From Coenobita brevimanus (lineage: Eukaryota > Arthropoda > Malacostraca > Decapoda > Coenobitidae), in NCBI GenBank assembly GCA_032717465.1, contig CM064653.1, positions 34,839,603 to 34,903,602 of the forward strand: a stretch of 64,000 bases of DNA, given 5' to 3'. Of this stretch, positions 32,410 to 43,913 are shown in pieces; within the stretch, counting starts at the first letter, position 1; each line of letters begins with the position of its first letter. The notes under the pieces are model-generated. The model was given only the letters and a program-made list of their open reading frames with translations. It was not told where the DNA came from and did not search any database. The translations under genes were made by a program, and so were the position numbers.

Positions 32410-33515
32410 TTATGACAGAATAGATAGGAAAGGTATGTGGAAGGTATTAAGAATATATGGAGTGGAGGGGAAATTGTTGAGTGCTGTGAAGAGTATGTAC
32501 GAGGGAGCTAGGGCTACGGTGCGAGTGGATGGTGAGCTGAGTGAGTTCTTTGATCTCAATGTGGGACTGAAACAGGGGTGTGTAATGTCTCCTTGGCTGT
32601 TTAATATATATATGGATGGGGTCGTAAAGGAGGTACAAGGTAGGGCAGTGGATGTGGGGGTGGCCTTAATGAATGAGGGTGAGATTTGGAAGCTTCCGGT
32701 GTTGCTGTTTGCTGATGATACAGTATTGTTGAGTGAAGATGAATGGGAGTTGCAAGGTTTGGTGAATGAATTTGGGACAGTGTGTAGGAGGAGGAAGCTG
32801 AAAGTTAATGTAAACAAAAGTAAAGTTATGGTGTTTGAGAGGAATGAAGTCACAGAGTGTGCAGTGAGGTTGGATGGTGAGGATATGGAGAATGTGAGTG
32901 CATTCAAGTACTTGGGTAGTGTGATGAGTAAGGATGGAACTTTGGGGGATGAAGTACGTGAAAGGGTACAGCAGGGAAGGAAGGTTGTTGGCACACTGAA
33001 AGCAGTGATGAGAAATAGGGAGGTGAGTATGGAAGTTAAGAAGTCACTGCATGATGGTATTGTGATCCCTACCCTGACGTATGGAAGCGAGGCGTGGACC
33101 TTGCAAGAGGGGAACAAGTCAAGAGTGAGAGCAGTGGAAATGAGTTACTTGAGAGGAGCATGTGGAGTGACATGGAGGGACAGGTTGACGAATGAAGAAG
33201 TGAAGGAACGTTGTGGGGTAGATGTGGATGTGGTTGAAAAGATTAGGAGAAATACACTGAGGTGGTTTGGACATGTGGAGAGGATGGAGAATGAAAGACT
33301 GACTAAGAGGGTGTATGTAGGTGAGGTGGAGGGAGGGAGAGGGAGGGGTAGACCGAGGATGAGGTGGAGGGATGGAGTTGAGAGGTATATGAGGGAGGGG
33401 GGGGTGAGTTGGGGGGAGGGGAGTCAAATGGTGGGTGACAGAGTGACTTGGAGGCGTTTTGTCTGCGGCCACCCTTTGCGGGATTAGGGCGTCGGGCTAT
33501 AGATAGATAGATAGA
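32410..33515 (+). pseudogene. RTE-like LINE, young 5'-truncated insertion
   Basis: It is flanked by CTGTCGGAGC at 32400-32409 and 33516-33525. It encodes the RT palm from AYDRIDRKGMW to the C-terminal end (stop at 33487), with KQGCVMSPWLF, LLFADDTVLL, KYLGSVMSKDG, LRWFGHVERM and GRGRGRPRMRW, in one uninterrupted frame of about 359 codons. There is no endonuclease and no start of its own. It differs from 48469-49574 at only three bases that I can find, with no indel in the coding part. It ends in TAGATAGATAGATAGA. Confidence 0.9.
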
Positions 33516-33751
33516 CTGTCGGAGCGTGAATATGCCCGCGGGAGCCGCAAGAAAAAGCAAATCAAGCCCATGGTTAAAGGGTTAATCATCATTTTAAGAA
33601 TCTTTTGTAAAATTTTCACCGTAAATCGCATTTACGCATCATAACAAAGAGGCTCGAGCATGTTGTCATGGAATGGTTGCTCTATGTGTGGGGGTACTGA
33701 ACAACTGGTCTGAGTCATAGCTTTGTTTCTTTATAACTTTATTCTTGGTGA

Positions 33752-34350
33752 ATATTTTTTGTGAATATTTTTCTACAGCACGGTATAAAAATTTTTATTT
33801 TTGCCAAACTTCAACTCATCACTTTGACTTTTTATTTTCTCTGTTTTCATTTTATGAACATACTGTGATAAAGTACAACTATTCAGCTTCAAAATAACAC
33901 CATAACCAGCATCGTATCTTAAAAAATGTATTTACACTGACTGATCAAAGAAAAACATCACTAAGCGAATATGTGGCCGAGACTGAAATATAATTGTGCA
34001 TCTCTTTCCTTTCGCTTTACTGCAGAGTGAAATGCAAAAATTACCATAATCTATATATATCATTGTAAAGCTAATTTATTGTATTTTTGCACAGTTTAAA
34101 CCAAATTTACATATCTTTACTCGTTATTTTTTTGCCGAATATTTTTCTACAGCAAGATATAAAATTTTTGCGTTTCACCTAACTTCAACTCATCATTTTG
34201 ACATTTTATTTTCTTTGTTCTCCATTTTTTAACATACTACGATAAAGTACAACTATTCAGCTTTAAAATGACACCAAAACCAACATTCTATCTTGAAAAA
34301 GTATTTACACAGAGCAATCAAATTAAAATATCGGGCCGCAAAGATGTGGG
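33752..34350 (+). repeat. Direct repeat, offset 374 bp
   Basis: TTCTACAGCA at 33771 recurs at 34145. Both are followed by ATAAAAATTTTT/ATAAAATTTTTG, CTTCAACTCATCA, TTTTATTTTCT, GATAAAGTACAACTATTCAG and GTATTTACAC. The repeat is a subterminal feature of the outer TTAA element. Confidence 0.75.
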
Positions 34351-34415
34351 TCAGCGTGAGTGGCTGACTCTGACACCGACATAATCTACCCTGCCCAAAA
34401 ACCTGATAGGGTTAA

Positions 34416-35149
34416 TGAACTGGGAGCGAAATGATTGTGGAAGAAACAAGAAATGGATAGGGTGGATGAGAGAAAGATCTGACAAACAAAAGAGGGATTA
34501 TCTAATGAGTAACATATGCATGAAAAGGTTAGTAATGAGTAAGAAGAAAAAATAAATTGTAATTTAGGATTTAGGCTATAACAGATTGATTGAGTAATGT
34601 ACAGTTGACATTAAAAGTTCTTTTGCCTCTCATATTCTTCCCTTCATAAATGTTAAAAGTTAGGGTGGTGAATCTGAAGCAGCTGACACTGATGATACTG
34701 ATCAGTGGCCAAGTGAAGTCAGTGGTGTTGGTTGCTACAGATTCACCTCACTGGTTTCTGAAAGTCCATGGAGAAAAAAGCAGGAGAGGCTACAGGGTTT
34801 TTATTGCTGACTACCTAGTAGCATAGCAGCAAAGAATAATGCCCCAAACATTGGTGTAATATAATAAAACAGTACAAGTAAAAAGGTGTAATGTACTTTC
34901 TGAAGCATAGAAATCATTATTATTCATTATTATCTTGACCTATTTACCCACCCAAGTATGGTGTGCACTAGAGTTCAGGGAGCAACAAGAAAAGTGATAG
35001 AGGGAGAAGTCTGCCTAGTTAAATGGACCCCACTCATTCACTGACCATTCAAGCCCTCAGAATCCTGACTCCACCTGGTAGGCAGAAGGCTCCATGTTTA
35101 TGAGCGTCAAATTACCTGTAGGCTATTCTTATTGTATTTTCTCCCCACA
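34416..35149. other. No feature recognised
   Basis: There is no convincing frame, terminal repeat or tandem structure. It is mostly AT-rich sequence between the outer TTAA element and an old LINE. Confidence 0.4.
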
Positions 35150-36089
35150 AACAAAAAGATGAGCAAAGTGAGTGCAAGAATTATTGTGGCATAAGTCTAT
35201 TGAGTGTGGTAGAGAAGGTATATGGAAGAATTACTACAGAGAAAGTAAGAGAGAGATCACAAGTCCTAGTGAGTGATGAACAGGGTGGCTTTAGGAGTGG
35301 CAGAGGATGTGTGGATCAAATATTTGCAGTGAGACAGATAGTGGAGAAGGCTTGTGAGAAGGACTATAAGGTGTTTATGGCATTTATGGATTTGGAGGAA
35401 GCATATGACGAAGTAGACAGAGAAGGATTGTGGAAGGTTTTGCACACGTATAGTGTAGATGTTCAGCTGCTGGGTGCCGTCAGGAGTTTTTGTGATGGTA
35501 GTGAGGCATGTGTAAGGGTTAATGGGCATCTAAGTGATTGGTTCATGATCAGTGTGGGCATGTGACAAGGTTGTGTGATGTCCCCATGGTTGTTCAATAT
35601 ATATATGAATGGGGTGATGAGAGAAGTAAAACACGAGAAGTGGAGAGAGGGATGATGTTGGTAATGAATGATGATGGATGGAATATCTCAGATTTCTTGT
35701 TTGCTGATGATGCAGTGGTACTTGCAAATACAGGACAAGAGCTTGGTAGACTAGAGATGAGTTTTGTTGATGTCTGTGAACGTCATGCCGTGAGAGTAAA
35801 TGTAGAAAGAGTAAAGTGATGGTTATTGAGAGAGAAGGTGACTGTCAGTGTGATGTTACAGTGAATGGAGAGAGACTGGAGTTGGTGAGAGAGTTTAAAT
35901 ACCTGGGTACAGTGATAGAAAAGAGAGGAAAATGTACAAAAGAAGTGAAATTAGAGTGACACTAGAAAGGAAAGTAGTTGGTGCTATGAAGGCTTAGTTA
36001 AGAAACAGAGGCTCGAGTGTTGCAGCTGCATGAGGCTTATATGAAGGAGTGTTAGTGCTAGCTTTACCATACGGATTTGAGACCTTGGT
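35150..36089 (+). pseudogene. Old LINE reverse transcriptase, 5' portion of a split copy
   Basis: A non-LTR RT related to but distinct from the RTE-like family. It reads ECKNYCGISLLSVVEKVYGR, DEQGGFRSGRGCVDQIF, MAFMDLEEAYDEVDREGLWK, then after a TGA (CAA expected) QGCVMSPWLFNIYMNGVM. FLFADDAVVLA is at about 35696-35725 in another frame. It continues with many stops to LPYGFETL at 36088, where an inverted RTE-like copy interrupts it. It resumes at 39089 (WHENGVKSKS) and again at 40673. Confidence 0.75.
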
Positions 36090-39088
36090 CTATCTATCTA
36101 GCTATCTGTTGCCAGGTGCCTCAATCCCAAAGGGGTGGCCACAAACAAATCGCCTCCATGTCGCCCTGTCCAATGCCACTTCACTGCCCTGTTCCCAGCT
36201 CACACCCCCCTCTCACATATACCTCTCCACTCCATTCCTCCATCTCATTCTCAGCCTCCTCCCCCTCTCCCCACCTCCATCTGACTCACTTTCCTTGTTA
36301 GTCTCTCACTCTTCATTGTCTCCATATGACCGAACCACCTCAGTGTATTTCTCCTAACGCTTTCTATCACACCCACGTCCCCACCACAGCGCTCCTTCAC
36401 TTCCTTATTTGTCAGTCTGTCCCTCCATGTAACTCCACATGCTCCTTTCAGATAGCTCATTTCCACTGCTCTCACTCTTGACTTGTGTCCTTCCAACAAG
36501 GTCCAAGCTTCACTTTCATACTTCTAGAGTTGGTATTACAATACTGTCATGCAGTGACTTTTTCACTTCCATGCTCACTTCCCTGTTCCTTATTAGTGCT
36601 TTCAACGAACCAGCAGCCTTTCTTCCCGGCTGAACCCTTTCAAGCACTTCATCCTCTAAACTTCCATCCCTACTCATCACACGACCCAAGTACTTAAATG
36701 CACTCACATTTTCTAATTCCTCCTCATCCAGCCTCACTGTACATTCAGTGGCCTCACTTCTTTCAAAGACCGAAACTTTACTCTTCTCTATATTCACCTT
36801 TAGAGTGTTTTTCTTACACACACTCCTAGACTCACTCACCAAGCCTTGCAGTTCCCCTTTGTCTTTACTTAACAATACAGTATCATCAGCAAACAATAGT
36901 ACAGGGAGTTTCTAAACACTACCCTCTCTTATTAGGGTTGCTCCAACATCAACCGCCCTCCCTTGTATCGCTTTTATAATCCCATCCATATACAGATTGA
37001 ACATCCTTGTTTCGATCCAATGTTCAGATAGATAAATTCACTTGGTTCACTATCCACACGCAATGCAGCCTTAGCACCTTCGTACATACTCTTCACAGCA
37101 TTCAACAACTTCTCATTTACTCCATATATCCTTAATACTTTCCACATTCCTTGTCTATCCACCTTTCATGTGCTTTCTCCAAATCCATGAATGCCATTTG
37201 CAACTTCTTTCCCTTCTTTAGAAATTTTTTCACTAAAGACCTAAGAATGAATATCTGATCTACACAACCTCTTCCCTTCCTAAAACCACCCTGTTCTTCT
37301 CCAGTTAATTCCTTTGTCATTTCCCTAGATCAGTCAGTATCCTACCATACACTTTTCCTTTTACACGAAGAAGACAAAAGCCCCTCTGATTACCACACAC
37401 TTCTATTTCCCCTTTTCCTTTGTACAAGGGAATAATTATACATGACTTCCAATACTCCGGGACTCTATCTTCCTCCCAGGCCACTCTGCACATCTTCCAT
37501 ATCCGCTCTGGTACTATCTCTCCCGCATGCTTCAGTATTTCACCACACACACTCCATCGGTTCCTGGGGCTTTCACCATTTTGACTTTCTTCATTGTTTC
37601 CACTAGAGTACTTCCATTGTACTGATTCCTTTCTCTGTTCTCACCTCCCTTCTCCTTCCAGCCATTCCTCTGACACATATACTCGCATTACCTTCATTCT
37701 CTATGTTCAGCATTTCCTTAAAGTGTTCTCTCCATCTGCCCACTTTTTCTCCCTTCTCCAACAGTAATATACCATTTTTATTTTTCACTCCCCAACTTGC
37801 TTCTTTCCAGAACATTTTCTTACAATCACTCCACTTTACACTCAAATTCCTTCTAAATTTCCCATCCACTCTCTTCTTGCTTTGTTTTGCTAATCTTTTC
37901 ACGTGTCTCTTCCTCTCTATATATAACTCTGTCTTCAGTCTTTCAACTTCCTTCTTGCCCCCCTTTCTCATCCACTCACTATGTGCATTCTTCTTTTACA
38001 TCACTGCCTGTCTCACCTCTTCATTCCACCATGCTGCTCCTTGCACTCCCCTTCATTTTTCTTCATCCCACACACCACTTCACATGCTGCACGAATTTCT
38101 TCTGTAAATATCTGGTTCACACCCTCAACATCCTCCATATGCTCCAAATCATATTTACCCAATCTCTTTTCCACTTCTCTCTTATATTCTGCCCTTTTCC
38201 CATGTTCATGCTTCCCTTCTTGTATGGACTAGTACCTTCCCTTCTCCTCCTCCTCTGTTTCATTTGAGCCTTGACTTTCACCACTACCAAGTGGTGGTCA
38301 GAAAGTCCTCTCTTCCAACCTCTGTATGCACTAGCATCCACTACACAGCTTCTCATTCTGTCATCCACACACACATAGTCTATCATTGCCTTCCATTCAT
38401 TCAGTTCACCATCTTCCCTTTCTATCATTTGCCACGTATACCTGTAGATCATTTTGTGTCTAAAGAGGATATTGGCTATCACCAACCCCCTTCCAGCATA
38501 AATGTCCACTAGAGTACTGCTGTTCTCATCCACTTCTGCAGGCACACCCCACTCACCAACTACTCCATTCACCTTCACATTCCCTACTTTTCCATTCGTA
38601 TCTCCAATCAGAAACACTCTCTCTTTCATTTTAAACTTTTCCATGCGTGCTTCCACATTTGTCCAGAACTCTTCTTTCACCCTATTTGCACGGTGTTTTG
38701 TTGGTGTATACACACACACAATCGCCCACATTTGTATTCCAACTTTCAAGCTTACCTAGACAGTCCTTGAGGTGACAGATCCGTACTCTCATATATTCAC
38801 CTTCTGTCTCTTGCACACAACAATACAAACACCTTCTTTGCAATCTCATTCTCACCTACTCCAGCGCATATACCCCATCCATACTCCCACTCTCACAGTC
38901 TCACCTCTTTATTTTGTCTGTTATTCCACACACATCCACTTTTGCATCCTCAAGCACCTGGACAGTCTCTCTCTCTGTCCTCGTCAATTGCACTCATTAC
39001 ATTCCATGTCACAGTCTGTACCATGTCCTTTGTTCAGTCCTTAGTCGTCACTTGTTGGTCAGTCCAGGTCCGAGGCTTCTTGTTCATA
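36090..39088 (-). pseudogene. RTE-like LINE, inverted copy including the endonuclease
   Basis: The longest RTE-like copy in the window by domain content. On the minus strand it begins near 39040 with TVTWNVMS-like endonuclease start codons, then 38749-38117 gives AIVCVYTP, FLIGDTNGKVGN, YRYTWQM, IDYVCVDDRM and GLSDHHLVV (catalytic SDH). The linker and RT follow in broken frames (37971-37603, 37550-37317, 37320-37132, 37162-36974). FADD is near 36890, then KYLGRVMSRDG, and a C-terminal LRWFGHMETM at 36350. The 3' tail is TAGATAGATAGA at 36090. It is inserted in an older LINE; TGGT lies at both joints. Confidence 0.85.
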
Positions 39089-39286
39089 TGGTGTGGCATG
39101 AAAATGGAGTCAAGAGTAAGAGCAATGTAGATGGGGCTACTGAGGGATGTATGTGGAGTACAGAGCTTGGATAGGATATGGAGTAATGTGATTCATGAAA
39201 GATGCAGAATGAGAAGTCTGTGGACACCAGAATCAAAGAGAGAGTACTGAGATGGTTTCCTCATGTGGAGAGAATGGATGACAGTA
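39089..39286 (+). pseudogene. Old LINE, middle piece
   Basis: A continuation of the RT copy at 35150-36089. It reads WHENGVKSKS, then a decayed equivalent of the YLRGACGVT...RWFGHVERM segment (DGFLMWREWM near 39250). It is broken by a Tc1 element inserted at TA (39285-39286). Confidence 0.6.
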
Positions 39287-40672
39287 CAGTGCTCGTCAGA
39301 AGTATGGGGCGCCCTGCGTCCCTCCTGAGAAACAAACCTTTCAACATTGAAAAAACATATAAATAATGCATTTTATTTACCTTTAGTGCTTCGTAGGGTA
39401 GCCTTTACGTTTCTTCACGGACCTGAGACATCTTGGAAATGAAAGGACGAGGCTCCTGAGGTGCTGGAGGGGTATTTTGTCCCAGGAGTCACGAATGGCG
39501 GCTTCCAGCTTAGGCAGAGAGCTCACGTCCTTCCCTTGGAGACTCTTCTTTACGACATACCAAAGGTTTTCAATCGGGTTGAGGTCTGGGCTATTTCCTG
39601 GCCAGTCTGTCATGAATGATACCTCGCAGTCACGAAGTCAATTGGTGACCGATTTGGCCTTGTGAGCAGGTGCACTGTCCTGCTGAAACACTCGTGCACC
39701 TGTTAGCTCGAAGGAGTCTGGTAAATGATCACACAGAAGCTCCAGGTAAACATCCTGATTCACTCTGAGGTTCTTGGGAAGTACAACAAGCTTCCCCAAA
39801 CCCTTCCCTGAGAAACAACCCCATACCATGAGTGAATCAGGATGTTTAACTGTGCTTTCTACATACCGTGGGTCAAGTGGGTCACTACCTTTGCATGCTC
39901 CTCTGTTACAGGTAACACTAAATGTTGCCTCATCAGACCACAACACTGACAACCATTGCTCCTCACCTCAATTTAGATATTTATTAGCAAAGGCAAGCCT
40001 ACGAATTCTCTGGCTGCTCGAGAGAAGAGGCTTTTTCACAGGCCTGTGACTTGTGTAACCAAGCTCATGCACCCTACGAGACACTGTTCTCACTGACACC
40101 TCACCAAACACTTCCAGGTTGCTCTCCTTAATTTTCCTTGCACTCACACAAGGATTAAACTCCACTGCACGTTTTAAAACATTAACAGACCTTGGGGAAG
40201 TTTTCCTAGGCCTACCAGACCTCGGTTTCTTTGTGGGAACTTCGCCACCATTTTCCTCCCAAAACCGCGCACACCAACGACGCATTGTCGATCGTGCCAC
40301 ACCAACCAATTCACTAATTTCCTTTGTGTGGTGGCCTGCCTCCTTTAGAGCAATGATTTGGGATATGATTTCACTCGATAGTTCACGGGTAGGTGCCATA
40401 ACAAAGTTTTGAAGGCCAAAACACTGCGGGACACTCGGTAAAAAATGGCGCAATTTGAGAGGGACACTCGGCGGAGTTCCTCTCTCTCAGGCAGCCCGTG
40501 GGCGACTGAGGCGGGAACCAACCAGCGCGTCAGAAGGCCTCAGGCTACCGTGACGTTATGCTCGGAGCTCAAACTTATGGCTCAATTCTTACCCCCAAAA
40601 ATGGGTGATTCTTTTTGGGCCATAAGTATTGCGCGCCCGGCGGACAACGCTGAATACTTCTGACGAGCACTG
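39287..40672 (-). mobile_element. Tc1-like element
   Basis: Termini CAGTGCTCGTCAGAAGTAT (39287) and its inverse ATACTTCTGACGAGCACTG (40672) are flanked by TA at 39285-39286 and 40673-40674. The total length is 1386 bp with a single inverted transposase gene. It interrupts the old LINE, whose C-terminal codons resume at 40673. Confidence 0.9.
39383..40399 (-). pseudogene. Tc1-like transposase with two nonsense codons
   Basis: The start is MAPTRELSSE at 40399. The N-terminal helix-turn-helix pair follows (IIALKEAGHHTKEISELVGV, RSTMRRWCARFW), a GRPRKT basic hook, and a second DNA-binding part (VSVRTVSRRVHELGYTSHRP). The catalytic domain has VLWSDEATF, QQDSAPAH and NPIENLW. Two TGA codons, after KYLN (near 39967) and after KSVTN (near 39636), each stand where relatives usually have Trp. 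Counting through the second one, 35 residues lie between the second Asp and the Glu, one more than the usual Tc1 DD34E. About 338 codons in all, the normal size. Confidence 0.9.
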
Positions 40673-40870
40673 TAGAGTGGTGGAAAACGCATATCTGAGC
40701 AAATTTGAAGGAGGAAGGAGGCAAGGTAGGCCAAGAAGAAGGTGGAGGGATATGGTGGATGAGTGTGTGAGGAAGAGAGGTGTGGAAGTTGGTGAGGCTA
40801 GGGGACAGACAAGAGGTCGTTCTGGCTGGATGAATTTTGTGTGGTGAAACGCATAACGAGGGATTTGGCA
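40673..40870 (+). pseudogene. Old LINE, C-terminal piece
   Basis: The last part of the split LINE: AYLSKFEGGRRQGRPRRRWR then DMVDECVRKRGVEVGEAR, ending near the TGA at 40845. This is the usual RGRPRKRW-type basic tail of this LINE group. Confidence 0.75.
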
Positions 40871-41144
40871 CCCTTTTTAACGTGACAGCGTTCGGATTGA
40901 CTGCATCAGATAATTACATTTGGAGCTACAGAACGTGGTGAAATTTTTTTTGGCCTATCTGATGGAGCCAGGATTCCGTAGGCTTGAATGATGAGTGAAT
41001 GGAAGTGTGGCCCATTGAATTGAGCAAACTTAGGCTGTCTGGATGTTGTTACTCCTCACCCTGCCCTAGAGTGGGAAAGGAGGTTCAGATGATGATGATG
41101 ATGATGATTCTCCCCACATTGTCTTCAGTGACTTCATTGCTGTA
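40871..41144. repeat. LINE/SINE 3' debris ending in (GAT)n
   Basis: Non-coding sequence ending in GGTTCA(GATGAT)n at 41088-41108. A GAT-rich tail is also the tail type of the SINE at 29599, so this may be a LINE 3' end or a SINE fragment. Boundaries were not found. Confidence 0.35.
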
Positions 41145-41499
41145 CAGTAATCCCTCCAATATCCAATGTAATAGAGCCAAAGACATGTCCGGGAAGTGGG
41201 TTCATCCGGATACTGGGCCCCTGCCTCCTGGACAGGTACTTATGGACCTTAACCCAGCCTGACTCAGAAAACCACCTACATAGCTCCCTACCAGACATGC
41301 ATAGCACCTATTTAAGACCCTTTTCACACAAACTAGGGACAGAAAGTGTGAAATAAATGAAAAGGAACCAGAGAATGAGGATTTAGAGGTGAGTCTGGAA
41401 AATATTTAGCAGTATCCAGGGTACGTCCATGGCCATCGCAATGAATAACCCGCCTCCTGTCAGACTCTGACAGTAAGAAGGTGCACCTGAAGCACCTAC

Positions 41500-41880
41500 A
41501 GTAATCCAGTGTTGCACTGCACTTAATCCTTTGCACTCTGAATTCTAATTTCTTAACACAGCGCATTCTTTTCTTAGTTGTACTGCACTTGAAACTTACC
41601 AGTGTTGCACTCTGCACTTATGCCTTTGCACTCTGAATTCTAACTTCTTAACACTGCACATTCTTTTCTTACTTGCTCTTGCACCTGAAACTCTCCACTG
41701 TACAATAGCACTCTGCACAGAATCCTTTGCACCCTGAATTCTAATTTCTTAACACTGCACATTCTTTTCTTATTTGGTCTTGCACTTGAAACTCTCCACT
41801 GTGCAGTAGCACTCTGCACTTAATCCTTTGCACTCTGAATTCTAATTTCTTAACACTGCACATTCTGTTCTTTACACTGT
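41500..41880 (-). repeat. Four-unit tandem repeat, 95-101 bp period
   Basis: TCTTAACAC occurs at 41551, 41646, 41747 and 41848, each within a unit containing TTTGCACTCTGAATTCTAA and ACATTCTTTTCTT. It lies in the 3' region of the Tigger copy. A related stretch occurs in + orientation at 14140-14270. Confidence 0.85.
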
Positions 41881-41926
41881 ACAACACTATAAATTCCCGT
41901 GTGATCTAGTGGCAAGTTTTTGCTGC

Positions 41927-43913
41927 TTATTCACTGTCAGAGTCCAAGAGTAGGTGTTGCAGGTGGCCAAGGGGCATGTTGCTGGGATGTGGTGATGGAG
42001 TACCCACTGCAGACGACTCTGAAGATAGCCACAAACTCACGTCTAATGGCGACTCCACCATGGTCGATGTGCTGGACTGTGGCTTGGAGGCGGAAGGCCT
42101 GTTTTGGGGAGGCAGTGGTGTGGAGCCAGGGCTAGGCACGGCTGGGGTCACAGGCCTGAAGAAAGTGTCAATGGTTGATTGATGTTAGGAACGGCGATTC
42201 TGGTGAGTGATAATGTACTGCCTAAAAGCGTGCACTTCCTCTGCAAGTCCCAAGGGCCCTATCTCCCTGTTGCAGTCCATGCGTTCTAAGTAGTCAAGAA
42301 CAAACTCGACGTGCTCCCAGAGTGCGCTAAGCTTGGGTATGGCTGGAGTAGTGGCGCGCTGAGAGGAGTCCTCATCATCCTCGCTGTCCTCGTTGGAATC
42401 TTCCAGCTGGGTACTTGTACTGTCAACTGAAGATATGATCTTGATATCAGACATGATCTGATACCTAGGATCCGCCCTTGTTGTCATCCAACCACTCATG
42501 CACTTCGTCCACATCAATGTTGTCGCCATTCGCATGAAAACGTGCGTGGAAGTCATGCATGTCAAAACCTAGAAAGTCATGCACCACATCGGCTCCGAGA
42601 AGTAGACGAGACCAACCACTTTCCAGAGTCTTGACTGAGACTTCCCTCCATGCACTGGTCCAGTTGTAGATGGCTGACGATGTTGTAGCGGTGAAGGTTT
42701 TCCACAGTCCGCTGGCCTCGTGTGTCCCATCCCTCCCTGCGCTCGTCCTCATCCTCAAGAACAACCATCACCTCATCCAGGACGTTCCGATGGTAGAGCT
42801 TCTTCATAGTCACAATCACGCCTTGGTCCATTGGTTGGATGAGAGCAGTCGTATTAGATGGCAAAAACAAGCACCTAATGCGGCCGTTCTCAGCCACCAA
42901 CTCCTTGTCAGACGGATGCGCAGGTGCATTGTCCAAGAGGAGGAGGGCCTTTGCCTGGTCGCACGGGATTCCCAGTGTGTTCGTCTGGTAATGGATGACC
43001 TCCTTGACGATATGCTGGTGAAATCAGTCTTTGAAGATCTTGGCTGTGAACCAAACCTTCACAGAATGGTACCACACGACAGGTAGGTCATCCATCACCC
43101 TACAAAGGCACCGAGGCTGCTTTGCATGGTCAGCAATAACGGGCTTGAGCCGGTGCATGCCGTTAGCATTGGCACAACACGAAGCAGATATCCGTTGCTT
43201 CGAGAACTTGCGGCCAGGTACATGCTTCTCCTTCTCCTTTGCTAGAGTGTTCGTTGGCAGTGAGCGATAGAATAGTCAGTTTCGTCAGCGTTGTAGACTT
43301 GACTGAGAGTGAGGCCCTCCCTGTCGATCTAGCCCCTCACCTTCTGCCGAAACTCCTCTACTTCCTCCTCATTGGCATCCAGAGCTTCGCCATGGGCCTT
43401 AAGGTTGGTAAGTCCATGGCGTAACTTGAAAGCAAAGAGCCAACCCTCGGACGCCTTGAAGTCTGGGGTGTTGTGTAGCCTGGCGAACTTCTCGGCAGCA
43501 GCCTTCAACTCCATACCATGCACCAGCACACCAGCAGCACGTTGTTGTCAATACCAAATCAGCGTGGAGCAGTCAATTTCTGCACACCTGGGAGGGTACA
43601 GAACCTTCCTCTGCACGTTGCGTTTGGTCTTCGATACAAGGTCTGCTGTGTACTGGGTGAGTTTGTCCCGGGATTTCGTGATATCAGACAAGGTAGAGTG
43701 GGTCAGGTTGAATTCTCGGAGGATGTGAGACGTTGACCATCCCATGTGCACCTTCTCCAATATCTTCCTCTTCATATCCGGAGTCAGAACCACTTGTTTC
43801 CTCTTCTTGGGCGGCGGGGCCATCATCACACACACAAGTAAGAGGCAGCAGAGGAACAACAGGGCCTGCAGGAGGTAGGGCACCACTACAAAATCGAGCA
43901 CATGGGCGACCAT
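41927..43913 (-). pseudogene. Tigger transposase, multiple frameshifts
   Basis: On the minus strand it starts with the hydrophobic leader (ATG at 43913), then MMAPPPKKRKQVVLTPDMKR and the first DNA-binding domain. A stop follows LIWY, then MLVHGMELKAAAEKFARL and SEGWLFAFKLRHGLTN. At YNADET two bases are lost and the frame shifts. MDNAPAHPSDK and QPMDQGVIV (frame 42936-42577) keep the second and third catalytic Asp. Acidic and Ser/Pro-rich tails follow in further frames, ending SDSE at 41927. Confidence 0.85.

Larger units (their letters stand above)
30176..33585 (+). mobile_element. Inner TTAA hairpin element (family A)
   Basis: TTAA at 30176-30179 and 33582-33585, with ends CCCCTTAACCGCGGGG and (inverted) CCCTTTAACCATGGG. 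Palindromes GTCACTTTCGTGAT (30197) and GTCACTTTTGCGAT (30241) are 44 bp apart. Its first ~590 bp match 14272-14846. Positions 32050-32400 plus 33526-33585 match the inverted element at 53248-54258. It has itself been entered by a mariner-type MITE (31123-31632) and an RTE-like insertion (32410-33515). The span between 30770 and 32050 is assigned by position only. Confidence 0.65.
30103..34415 (+). mobile_element. Outer TTAA hairpin element
   Basis: TTAA at 30103-30106 is followed by CCCTTTGAGATTCAAATGA. The right end, read inverted, is TTAACCCTATCAGG (TTAA at 34412-34415). The first hairpin has stem AAATGA/TCATTT. The second starts 45 bp later (GATTCGGATGA at 30160) and is split by the inner TTAA element; its other arm (TCATCATTTTAAGAATC) resumes at 33586. 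Without the inner element it is about 900 bp. Direct repeats of ~200 bp with a 374-bp offset lie at 33752-34350. There is no transposase. Confidence 0.7.

Noticed and set aside
41500..41880. CRISPR-like array
   Set aside because: Units are contiguous tandem repeats without unique spacers, in a eukaryotic transposon 3' region.
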